NCBI GenBank assembly: GCA_002378975.1
Contig: DFST01000141.1
Location: forward strand, 1 to 7,079
From: Chitinophagaceae bacterium UBA3430
GTDB taxonomy: Bacteria; Bacteroidota; Bacteroidia; Chitinophagales; Chitinophagaceae
Length of the DNA: 7,079 bases
Direction: 5' to 3'
The position numbers were made by a program, and so were the translations under genes. The notes beneath the pieces are model-generated. The model was given only the letters and a program-made list of their open reading frames with translations. It made no database searches and was not told the DNA's origin. Below, in pieces: positions 1-5,228 of the stretch (positions within the stretch are counted from its first letter, which is position 1; the number at the start of each line of letters is the position of its first letter).

Positions 1-86
1 AGTCCTTGCTCATGGGCGGCCATTTTCTCGCAGGCGCCAATGGCCTGATCCTGTTCATCCACCAGAATAACTTGTTCCATATCCAT
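1..86 (-). CDS. idi: Isopentenyl-diphosphate delta-isomerase type I, N-terminal fragment (cut by window edge)
   Basis: Only the first 28 codons are inside the window; the gene continues beyond position 1. The fragment starts MDMEQVILVDEQDQAIG and runs on to EKMAAHEQG. This is the typical opening of type I IPP isomerase: a first beta strand ending in VDEQD, then a (G)xxEKxxAH segment before the Nudix domain. The family interconverts IPP and DMAPP in the cytoplasm, supplying the allylic primer for carotenoid synthesis. The ATG at 86-84 overlaps the crtB stop codon as TGATG, so translation is probably coupled to crtB; an in-frame ATG two codons later (80-78) is an alternative start. The Nudix metal-binding and catalytic Cys/Glu residues lie outside the window, so intactness cannot be judged. 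Identification rests on a short stretch plus the operon context. Confidence 0.8.
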   Translation of the reverse strand, partial: MDMEQVILVDEQDQAIGACEKMAAHEQG

Positions 87-922
87 CAGATCAGTCGGAG
101 TTGATTTTTGACCCCGGCACGCAAAACGATCAGGGCTTTGTGGTAATTGGCAATCCGAATGCGGGTGTCCAAGATCGCCTTAGGTTCGGTACGACGAATC
201 TTGCGAAACAGCGATAAATAATATTTATACGCTACGTACACACCGAATCGTGCTTTCAGCGGCAATGCCTCAATACCCGTAAAGGCATGGTCGAAATCGC
301 GTTGAATATCGGCTTCAATCCGACGCTTGTCGGCATCCGTGAAGTTGTTGAAATCACATCCCGGGAAATAAACGCGTGACAGTCCATTGAAATCGGCCTT
401 GATGTCGCGCAGGAAATTCACTTTCTGAAAAGCCGCTCCCAATGAACGCGCAGGTGCCTCCAGTTTCTTATACTCACTATGGTCACCTTCACAGAAGACA
501 TACAAGCACATCAGTCCCACAACTTCTGCCGATCCATAGATGTATTCCTTGTAACCGGCTTCGTCGTAATTGCGTTTGCTCAGATCAAATTCCATGCTGC
601 GGAAGAACGCTTCGATCAAGGCATGATCGATGTTGTATTGATTGACGGTGAGCTGAAAACTGTGGAGAATGGGATTCAGGCTGAGTCCGCGCTCGATCGA
701 GGCATAGGTCTCTGCCTTGAAATTGGCCAGCAGCGTGGGTTTATCGAGGTGATGAAAGGTATCCACGATCTCATCGGCCAGACGAACGAACCCATAGATG
801 TTGTAGATGGGTTGGCGCAGGTCTTCGTGCAACAACCGGATCGCCGAGGAAAACGAGGTACTGTACCGCTGGGTGAATTGGCGGCTGCAGGACTCGCTGG
901 ATGTATGAAATAATTCAATCAC
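86..922 (-). CDS. crtB: Phytoene synthase (squalene/phytoene synthase family)
   Basis: A 278-residue protein of normal family length. It should condense two geranylgeranyl diphosphates head to head into 15-cis-phytoene, the first committed carotenoid step. Visible motifs are the early YSTSF segment (20-24), the first Asp-rich substrate/Mg site DEIVD (50-54) in GFVRLADEIVDTF, the conserved block YIYGSAEVVGLM (127-138), and the second Asp-rich site NFLRDIKAD (169-177). Both acidic motifs are intact. The start is GTG at 922-920: a TAG codon lies immediately upstream in frame, and no ATG occurs before residue 110, so GTG is effectively forced. It begins 18 nt after the crtI stop and ends in a TGATG overlap with idi, consistent with one operon. 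Squalene or diapophytoene synthase are alternatives within the family, but pairing with a CrtI-type desaturase and idi favours phytoene. Confidence 0.93.
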   Translation of the reverse strand: MIELFHTSSESCSRQFTQRYSTSFSSAIRLLHEDLRQPIYNIYGFVRLADEIVDTFHHLDKPTLLANFKAETYASIERGLSLNPILHSFQLTVNQYNIDHALIEAFFRSMEFDLSKRNYDEAGYKEYIYGSAEVVGLMCLYVFCEGDHSEYKKLEAPARSLGAAFQKVNFLRDIKADFNGLSRVYFPGCDFNNFTDADKRRIEADIQRDFDHAFTGIEALPLKARFGVYVAYKYYLSLFRKIRRTEPKAILDTRIRIANYHKALIVLRAGVKNQLRLI

Positions 923-940
923 CTAATGAAAGTAACGATT

Positions 941-2419
941 TTAACCGAGTGATTTGATGACTTCGCCGGCTACCACCTCGCCGCTGATCAAGCTGGGGGG
1001 TACGCCCGGACCCGGAACCGTGAGTTGTCCGGTAAAGAATAAGTTGCTGACCTTCTTGCTTTTACAAGCCGGGCGCAGAATGGCTGTCTGCAATAAGGTA
1101 TTGGCCAACCCGTATGCATTGCCCTGAAAAGAATTGTAGTCTGCCTTGAAGTCACGCACGGAATACATTTTCTTATACACCACCGCATCCAAAATCGACT
1201 CACCCAAATGTTGCTCCATCCGCTTGGCGATGATTTGGAAATAATGCTCCCGGAGTTCCTCGGTATCTCCTTCCAAACCGGAAGCAATGGGAATCAAAAA
1301 GACAATGTTCTCGTGCCCGGCCGGAGCTACGTTCGGATCGGTGAGTGAAGAAACGCTTACATAGAACAACGGCGCTTTGGGCCAACCGGGTTTTTTATAG
1401 ATCTCTACGCCATGCGGCGCAAAGGGAACGTCGAAGAAAAGTGAGTGATGTTGGATGTTCTTCAGTTTCTTGTTCAGTCCCACGTAATACATCAAGCAAG
1501 AAGGCGCCATCACGCGTTTCTTCCAGTAGGGCTTTGAATAGGTTCGATATTCGGGAGCGAGTAATGCCTGCTCGGTATGTTCATAATCGGCCCCACTGAT
1601 CACAGCATCGGCCGTATAGGTTGCGTGAGCGGTCACCACCTCGGTGGCTTTTCGGTTGATTACTCGAATAGCCTGTACCGGCTCATTGAATTTGAATTCG
1701 ACGCCCAGTTCCACGGCCAGGTCATACATGGCCTGAACGATGGCGTACATACCCCCTTCGGGGTACCAGGTACCGCCTTTGATGTCGGCGTAGTTCATCA
1801 AACTATAGAGTGCGGGCGTGTCTTGCGGAAGGGCGCCGAGAAAAAGTACCGGGAACTCCATCAATTGACGGAGTTTGGGGTGCTTGAAAAATTTGGCGAT
1901 GTGCTTGCTGATGGCGGTGAAGACCTGGAGTTTGAATACACCACTGATGGTTTCCCAGTCCATAAACTCGAGCAGGGATCGTCCGGGTTTATAAACGAGT
2001 CGGTTTACGCCAACTTCGTATTTGTAAGCTGCCTCTTTTAAAAATTGATCGAGTTGTTTGGCGGAGCCAGGCTCGAGTGATTCGAAGACTTGTTGGAGTT
2101 GGGTATAGTCGGCCGGAAGATCGGTATGCCCATCGGACCAATACACGCGGTACGAGGGGTCGAGTCGATGTAAGGCGTAGTAGTCGGATACTTTTTTTCC
2201 GAATTGAGCGAAGTAGCGGTCGAATACATCGGGCATCCAGTAAAAGCTGGGACCCATGTCGAAGGTGTATCCGTTCTCGATGAGTTGTCGGGCGCGACCG
2301 CCGGGCGTGGCATTTTTTTCGAGCAGGGTAACGCGATGTCCGGCCTTTGCGAGAAAGGATGCGGCGGACAAGCCGGCGAAACCGCTGCCGATTACGATCA
2401 GATTCTTGGAGGAGGCCAA
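941..2419 (-). CDS. crtI: Phytoene desaturase (CrtI-type, FAD-dependent)
   Basis: A 492-residue flavoprotein of typical CrtI length. The N-terminus holds the Rossmann FAD site GSGFAG (11-16) and, after the second strand, LLEK (32-35) followed by the PGGRAR segment (39-44). The C-terminus carries the carotenoid-desaturase signature FFTGQLTVPGPGVPPSLISG (461-480), then a final helix. The family oxidises phytoene stepwise, usually to lycopene, at the membrane surface; the number of desaturation steps cannot be read from sequence. The start is TTG at 2419-2417. No ATG or GTG lies between it and an in-frame TGA at 2455-2453, and the FAD motif begins only ten residues later, so TTG is the only credible start. 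It lies 10 nt after the sigma-factor stop and 18 nt before crtB. Other carotene desaturases or isomerases (CrtN/CrtD-like) are possible but less likely beside crtB. Confidence 0.93.
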   Translation of the reverse strand: MASSKNLIVIGSGFAGLSAASFLAKAGHRVTLLEKNATPGGRARQLIENGYTFDMGPSFYWMPDVFDRYFAQFGKKVSDYYALHRLDPSYRVYWSDGHTDLPADYTQLQQVFESLEPGSAKQLDQFLKEAAYKYEVGVNRLVYKPGRSLLEFMDWETISGVFKLQVFTAISKHIAKFFKHPKLRQLMEFPVLFLGALPQDTPALYSLMNYADIKGGTWYPEGGMYAIVQAMYDLAVELGVEFKFNEPVQAIRVINRKATEVVTAHATYTADAVISGADYEHTEQALLAPEYRTYSKPYWKKRVMAPSCLMYYVGLNKKLKNIQHHSLFFDVPFAPHGVEIYKKPGWPKAPLFYVSVSSLTDPNVAPAGHENIVFLIPIASGLEGDTEELREHYFQIIAKRMEQHLGESILDAVVYKKMYSVRDFKADYNSFQGNAYGLANTLLQTAILRPACKSKKVSNLFFTGQLTVPGPGVPPSLISGEVVAGEVIKSLG

Positions 2420-2429
2420 GGGGAATGTT

Positions 2430-2927
2430 TTAGTGACGGACGATCTGCTCTTTCAGGAGTTTGCGGGCGAAGTGAATGCGGCTCTTGATGGTTCCGAGGG
2501 GTTCGGAGAGCATGTCGGCGATCTCGTTGTATTTATAGCCATCAAAATACAACAAAAAGGGCGTTTTGAAGATCTCGGGGAGATTGCGAATCGCAGTCTG
2601 TATCTCCTTCATATTGATATTATGCTCGGCTTGGTTGGGTACGGTGGCCGCGCTGTTCAGTAAAAATTCGTTGGGGGTATTGTCGAAGATGGTACGTTGC
2701 TTGGCTTTGCGGCGATAGTTATTGATGAAGATGTTCCGCATGATGGTGAACAACCAGGCTTTGATGTTGGTGCCCACATTGTACTTCTCGCGATTGGCAA
2801 GTGCCTTATAGAGGGTTTCTTGGTAGAGGTCGTTCGCGGCCTCGCTATCACGCGTGAGGTTGATGGCAAAGGGCTTCAGGAAGTCGGCATTGGTAAGGAG
2901 CAGATCGTTGAATTCAAGCGTTGACAT
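2430..2927 (-). CDS. ECF-type RNA polymerase sigma factor in the carotenoid operon
   Basis: A 165-residue protein with the two domains of extracytoplasmic-function sigma-70 factors. Region 2 spans about residues 12-78, with the core-binding DLYQET motif (33-38) and the -10-recognition helix around WLFTIMRNIFINNYRRK (58-74). Region 4 spans about 108-160, with NLPEIFKTPFLLY followed by the helix-turn-helix YNEIADMLSEPLGTIKSRIHFARKLL. Region 3 is absent, as expected for ECF factors. The ATG at 2927-2925 fits the family N-terminus. The gene ends 10 nt before crtI, so it is probably co-transcribed with the biosynthetic genes and may drive its own operon and unlinked light or stress genes; that role is inferred. 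No anti-sigma gene is present in the window, so control is probably by upstream transcription, plausibly through the MerR/B12 regulator at 4150-5028. Confidence 0.93.
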   Translation of the reverse strand: MSTLEFNDLLLTNADFLKPFAINLTRDSEAANDLYQETLYKALANREKYNVGTNIKAWLFTIMRNIFINNYRRKAKQRTIFDNTPNEFLLNSAATVPNQAEHNINMKEIQTAIRNLPEIFKTPFLLYFDGYKYNEIADMLSEPLGTIKSRIHFARKLLKEQIVRH

Positions 2928-3016
2928 ACCCGTTTGTTTAATGAATGAGAAGTGAAGTTAAACAGAACGGGTGTTCGGAAAGTCTATTTTGTGTAATTTT
3001 TTTAATCTTTTATTAA

Positions 3017-3024
3017 ACAAGATA
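3017..3024 (-). promoter_or_regulatory. Weak -7-like box upstream of the sigma/crt operon
   Basis: On the minus strand this reads TATCTTGT, one base from the Bacteroidota -7 consensus TAnnTTTG, about 90 nt upstream of the sigma-factor ATG. There is no TTG at the expected -33 distance, so an unaided promoter would be weak. That fits a promoter needing activation or an alternative sigma factor. The assignment is tentative. Confidence 0.3.
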
Positions 3025-3032
3025 GATTCGGG

Positions 3033-3054
3033 TTTGCAAAATGCTGATTTGCAA
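3033..3054. repeat. Two TTTGCAA direct repeats, candidate regulator site before the sigma/crt operon
   Basis: TTTGCAA occurs at 3033-3039 and again at 3048-3054, 15 bp apart; each contains the self-complementary TTGCAA. They lie directly upstream (for minus-strand transcription) of the -7-like box at 3017-3024, covering the expected -33 position. A repressor bound here could occlude RNA polymerase, as known for CarH-type regulators. The link to the MerR/B12 protein of this window is inference. Confidence 0.35.
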
Positions 3055-3057
3055 CTG

Positions 3058-3158
3058 GTTGAGTGATGGGAGTTGAGTGTTCAGGTTGAGTTGTTTACTG
3101 GTTGATGATATAGAAACTCAACTTGCCACCTAAAGCGCCAACCTCTCAACTTCTCAAC
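3058..3158. repeat. GTTGAG/CTCAAC repeat cluster, left flank of the toxin-antitoxin module
   Basis: GTTGAG occurs at 3058-3063, 3072-3077 and 3085-3090, and its complement CTCAAC at 3117-3122, 3145-3150 and 3153-3158. A 9-bp direct repeat ACTGGTTGA also appears at 3054-3062 and 3097-3105. The cluster fills most of the gap between antitoxin and sigma factor, and the antitoxin stop codon lies inside it. A similar cluster is found at 4039-4057 on the other side of the module. Confidence 0.7.
3085..3122 (-). other. Stem-loop downstream of the antitoxin gene
   Basis: GTTGAGTT (3085-3092) and AACTCAAC (3115-3122) form a perfect 8-bp inverted repeat with a 22-nt loop, about 25 nt after the antitoxin stop. 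There is no T-run after it in the minus direction, so it is not a classic intrinsic terminator. It may protect the 3' end or only slow polymerase. Read-through from the toxin-antitoxin promoter into the sigma/crt operon therefore remains possible. Confidence 0.4.
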
Positions 3159-3556
3159 ATTTCTAAAACCCTTCCCTTCATCCTTACCTGTATCCGCACA
3201 TCCGCCTTCAAGGCTTTAAATATCTTGACGAGGGTATCGACCCGGGCGTGGTGGGCGCCATTCTCTATTTTGGATATATGCGCTTTCTTGACCCCTACTA
3301 AGGCTCCAAGTTCATCTTGTGTTAGTTTTTTCTCGAGGCGTACCGATCTGATCAGTGCCCCAAACACCGACATCTGTAATTCAAATTCATAATGTTCCCG
3401 AGCGGGGGTGCCCCTCGGACCCACATGCTTGGTTACCATGTCCTCCAGGGTATACATAGCGATCTTGGGCTTGGCTTTCGGCTTCGGTTTTGATCTTGGG
3501 CCTGCCGATTGTACACTTTTTGATTTTTGCTTCGGTTTGCTCTTCCTTTTTTCCAT
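3146..3556 (-). CDS. HigA-type XRE antitoxin with a basic N-terminal extension
   Basis: A 136-residue helix-turn-helix protein. Residues 66-121 form an XRE/HTH_3 domain (FGALIRSVRLEKKLTQDELG, then LVGVKKAHISKIENG). The segment from Met34, with VGPRGTPAREHYEFEL before the domain, matches the usual layout of antitoxins partnered with Gp49/HigB-like toxins. Such proteins neutralise the toxin by binding it and repress their own promoter. The first 33 residues are unusual: 11 Lys, 2 Arg and 5 Pro, with KPKPKAKPK-type runs, probably disordered. The ATG at 3556-3554 sits only 2 nt after the toxin stop, which supports translation of the tail by coupling; starting at Met34 would leave about 100 nt untranslated between the genes. 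The stop codon lies within the GTTGAG repeat cluster, so the C-terminus may have been reshaped by it. Confidence 0.85.
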   Translation of the reverse strand: MEKRKSKPKQKSKSVQSAGPRSKPKPKAKPKIAMYTLEDMVTKHVGPRGTPAREHYEFELQMSVFGALIRSVRLEKKLTQDELGALVGVKKAHISKIENGAHHARVDTLVKIFKALKADVRIQVRMKGRVLEMLRS

Positions 3557-3558
3557 TA

Positions 3559-3927
3559 TTAGTTGTTGTGCGTATGCTCAAAATAAAACCTACGTATTCG
3601 GACAGCTTTGTCGATCTCCTTTTCGGGCACCCGATCGGTCTTTTTCACAAAAGCATGGGTTGCTACAACCAATGTTTTTGTAGGCTGCCGCTTATCCCAA
3701 AAAGCCAGTACCCGTAACCGAAGGTTGCCCATCCGAAAACGAAGCTCCCATATTTCGTTGCTCAGCTTCTTGAAAAGAGCCGGATCCCTGACCCGCTCGG
3801 CTTGGTAGATCTTTCGAAAAAGCTTTTCCCGATCAGAAACGTTCATCCGGGCAATGAACAAGTCTGCCTCCGTCAAAAACACCGTCTGAAAAAACCGAGG
3901 TCCACCTTCGTTGATTGGATTAGACAA
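3559..3927 (-). CDS. HigB/Gp49-like toxin of the RelE superfamily
   Basis: A 122-residue protein matching the phage-derived Gp49-like/HigB toxin family. These fold like RelE and generally cleave mRNA at the ribosome. Visible blocks are LFKKLSNEIWELRFR (51-65), the LRLRVLAFWDK strand pair (69-79), and the C-terminal signature THAFVKKTDRVPEKEI (90-105). The toxin precedes the antitoxin with a 2-nt gap, the order typical of higBA loci. The listed start is TTG at 3927-3925, with an in-frame TAG five codons upstream. This TTG overlaps a strong -7 promoter box, so a transcript from that promoter would begin just inside the ORF. The real start could be GTG at codon 16 (3882-3880), though that would clip the first beta strand FFQTVFL; ATG28 would remove more. 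Family assignment is firm; start and activity are not. Confidence 0.85.
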   Translation of the reverse strand: MSNPINEGGPRFFQTVFLTEADLFIARMNVSDREKLFRKIYQAERVRDPALFKKLSNEIWELRFRMGNLRLRVLAFWDKRQPTKTLVVATHAFVKKTDRVPEKEIDKAVRIRRFYFEHTHNN

Positions 3928-3955
3928 AAGTAATAGTTTCTATTAATGGAAACAA
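3925..3955 (-). promoter_or_regulatory. Promoter of the toxin-antitoxin operon
   Basis: On the minus strand TTG (3955-3953) is followed after exactly 20 nt by TACTTTTG (3932-3925), matching the Bacteroidota promoter TTG-N19-21-TAnnTTTG. Transcription is expected to start around 3918-3921. The -7 box includes the TTG codon assigned as the toxin start, which leaves the toxin leaderless or internally started. Confidence 0.65.
3936..3953. promoter_or_regulatory. Inverted repeat in the toxin-antitoxin promoter spacer, candidate antitoxin operator
   Basis: GTTTC (3936-3940) and GAAAC (3949-3953) form a 5-bp inverted repeat with an 8-bp centre, extended by two more matching bases outside one mismatch. 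It sits exactly between the -33 and -7 elements, where binding of a dimeric XRE antitoxin would block transcription. Autoregulation is known for the family; use of this site is inferred. Confidence 0.5.
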
Positions 3956-3964
3956 TAGGATAAT

Positions 3965-3982
3965 AAAAAAACGCCTTGGGCG
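3965..3982 (-). terminator. Weak intrinsic terminator upstream of the toxin-antitoxin operon
   Basis: In the minus direction a 4-bp GC stem (CGCC/GGCG, 3-nt loop, 3972-3982) is followed by seven Ts (3971-3965). The stem is short, so it would be a backup behind the stronger terminator at 4081-4104. Together they insulate the toxin-antitoxin promoter from the regulator gene. Confidence 0.45.
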
Positions 3983-4038
3983 AAACTACTTCTTAGGGGA
4001 ACGAGGGGAAATACCACTTTGGGGTTTAGAAGATGGGC

Positions 4039-4057
4039 GTTGAGGGTTGAGGTTGAG
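4039..4057. repeat. Three GTTGAG copies, right flank of the toxin-antitoxin module
   Basis: GTTGAG occurs at 4039-4044, 4046-4051 and 4052-4057, with periods of 7 and 6 bp. The same word makes up the cluster at 3058-3158, so the toxin-antitoxin pair lies between two related repeat clusters. Confidence 0.65.
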
Positions 4058-4080
4058 GCCAGCCTTCGAACAAAGAACAG

Positions 4081-4104
4081 AAAAACCCCTCAGGGGAAGG
4101 GGTT
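4081..4104 (-). terminator. Intrinsic terminator of the MerR/B12 regulator gene
   Basis: On the minus strand AACCCCT and AGGGGTT (4104-4098 and 4090-4084) form a 7-bp stem with a 7-nt loop, followed by further Ts (five in a row from the stem end to 4081). It lies about 45 nt beyond the regulator stop codon. The regulator is therefore probably transcribed apart from the genes to its left. Confidence 0.75.
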
Positions 4105-4149
4105 GGAATTTGGGAGACGAGTAAATGAGAAGAGATCAGGAAACCTTTC

Positions 4150-5028
4150 CTACACCGACGCGAGATGCTCAATCACTTCCTGCAACGACTTCTTGAACTC
4201 GATCCCAGTCGGAGGGGTCTTTTTGTAATGCTGTGTAAGTAGTCCTGATAGGATCACCGGTGTGCCCGTGATCTGTTGGCTCACCTGATTCAGGAACTTC
4301 TCAAATTGGAAAGCGGACGTGGTAGCCGTCAAGTGAGAATAAACGATATCCGGGTTTTTCAGGTTGACGATGTAAGCCAGGTCTTTAACCGGCACATTGG
4401 CACCAAGGTAAATGGTCTGTAAACCGCGCGACTTGAGCAGGTAATGCATGAACAACAGACCCAATTCGTGGTGCTCGCCTTCCGGCAGAAAGAATAGGAT
4501 GCTGCGATCGACCTTGATGCTGGTGTGCACGGTATCGATGGCTACGATGAGTTTTTGGCGGATCAGATTGGTGACCAGGTGCTCCTGGGCCGGATTGATA
4601 TGGCCGGTGAGCCACAGAATCCCGATCTTTTCGAGGAAGGGAAAGATGATCTGGAGGACGGTCCGCTCCATGCCTTTGGTGGCGATGAAGCCGGCCAGGG
4701 CTTTTTCGATGCGTTCCAGATCCAGATCGACCATGGCCTGTACCAGGTCGTTTATGACGCGCTCTTGTTGAGCCTGCGCGTCGGAAAGGGTGTTGATCTT
4801 TTCGCGGATCTCTTCGACCGTCATCCGGTCGATGTGCGAGATCTTGAAGCCGTATTTGTTAAGGAGGGAGATGTTGAGGAGCGTTTTCAGCTCCTCGTTG
4901 GTGTAATAGCGGATATTGGTCTGCGTACGCTGCGGCTTGAGAAATCGGTAGCGCTGCTCCCAGATCCGGATCGTGTGTGCCTTGATCCCGGTCAAATTCT
5001 CCAAATCCTTGATAGTAAAGGCGTCCAT
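4150..5028 (-). CDS. MerR-family regulator with cobalamin-binding domain (CarH/LitR-like)
   Basis: A 292-residue protein. Residues 1-70 are a MerR winged helix-turn-helix (FTIKDLENLTGIKAHTIRIW, EQRYRFLKPQRT, then NIRYYTNEEL). Residues about 90-170 form a four-helix cobalamin cap with the W-x9-EH motif (W139, E149, H150). Residues about 175-292 are a Rossmann-like B12 domain with E185-x-H187-x-x-G190, H187 being the expected lower cobalt ligand. Known relatives (CarH, LitR) use adenosylcobalamin to repress carotenoid and light-response genes in the dark and release DNA on illumination. Here the residue after W139 is Leu140, whereas Thermus CarH has His at this position, the ligand of its light-adapted state. 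The ATG at 5028-5026 gives the normal MerR N-terminus. The gene lies upstream of, and on the same strand as, the sigma/crt operon, its presumed target, but is separated from it by the toxin-antitoxin pair and a terminator. Confidence 0.9.
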   Translation of the reverse strand: MDAFTIKDLENLTGIKAHTIRIWEQRYRFLKPQRTQTNIRYYTNEELKTLLNISLLNKYGFKISHIDRMTVEEIREKINTLSDAQAQQERVINDLVQAMVDLDLERIEKALAGFIATKGMERTVLQIIFPFLEKIGILWLTGHINPAQEHLVTNLIRQKLIVAIDTVHTSIKVDRSILFFLPEGEHHELGLLFMHYLLKSRGLQTIYLGANVPVKDLAYIVNLKNPDIVYSHLTATTSAFQFEKFLNQVSQQITGTPVILSGLLTQHYKKTPPTGIEFKKSLQEVIEHLASV

Positions 5029-5148
5029 GCATGACTAAACAAAGTTGGAAGGAGAAGGTTCGGAAGAAAGCGTTTAGTGTGAAAAACAATATAGATCCCA
5101 CTCTCTACGCTCCAGCCATAAATATTTAACTGAAAATCAACACATTAA

Positions 5149-5157
5149 GGGGGGGGG
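5149..5157 (+). repeat. G9 homopolymer in the divergent intergenic region
   Basis: Nine consecutive Gs lie 18 nt before the -7 box at 5176-5183, where the -33 element of the plus-strand promoter would fall. It is also about 120 nt upstream of the regulator start on the other strand. Tracts of this length are prone to slippage. Confidence 0.8.
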
Positions 5158-5175
5158 TGAGCCGCCAAATTTTAG

Positions 5176-5183
5176 TATATTTG
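5176..5183 (+). promoter_or_regulatory. -7 promoter box for the transglutaminase-like gene
   Basis: TATATTTG fits TAnnTTTG exactly, with predicted transcription start near 5190 and a leader of roughly 40 nt before the TTG start at 5229. There is no TTG at the -33 position; the G9 tract and a GTGAGCC segment occupy that region. Confidence 0.6.
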
Positions 5184-5228
5184 CAGCCTCCGAAAAACAC
5201 AGTTAAGCCATAATCTTTTCCCGACACC

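Noticed and set aside
1577..2041. Plus-strand 154-codon frame opposite crtI
   Set aside because: It is fully antisense to the well-supported desaturase, with no recognisable domain; a shadow of biased codon use.
3001..3017. TTTAAT-N5-ATTAAA hairpin as a terminator
   Set aside because: The stem is six A-T pairs only and is not followed by a T-run in the minus direction; it would be too weak to terminate and is probably just AT-rich promoter DNA.
3058..3158. CRISPR-like array from the repeated GTTGAG/CTCAAC words
   Set aside because: The words are only 6 bp, irregularly spaced and in both orientations; no 25-40 bp repeat, no uniform spacers and no cas genes.
4019..4228. Plus-strand 69-codon reading frame across the regulator's terminator region
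   Set aside because: It runs through the GTTGAG repeats and the terminator hairpin and then antisense into the regulator gene; no family resemblance and low-complexity composition.
4525..5034. Plus-strand 169-codon frame opposite the MerR/B12 gene
   Set aside because: It lies antisense to a conserved two-domain regulator and shows no family motifs of its own.
5084..5095. TATATTGT on the minus strand as the promoter of the MerR/B12 gene
   Set aside because: It deviates from TAnnTTTG and has no TTG at the -33 distance; too weak to annotate as a feature.
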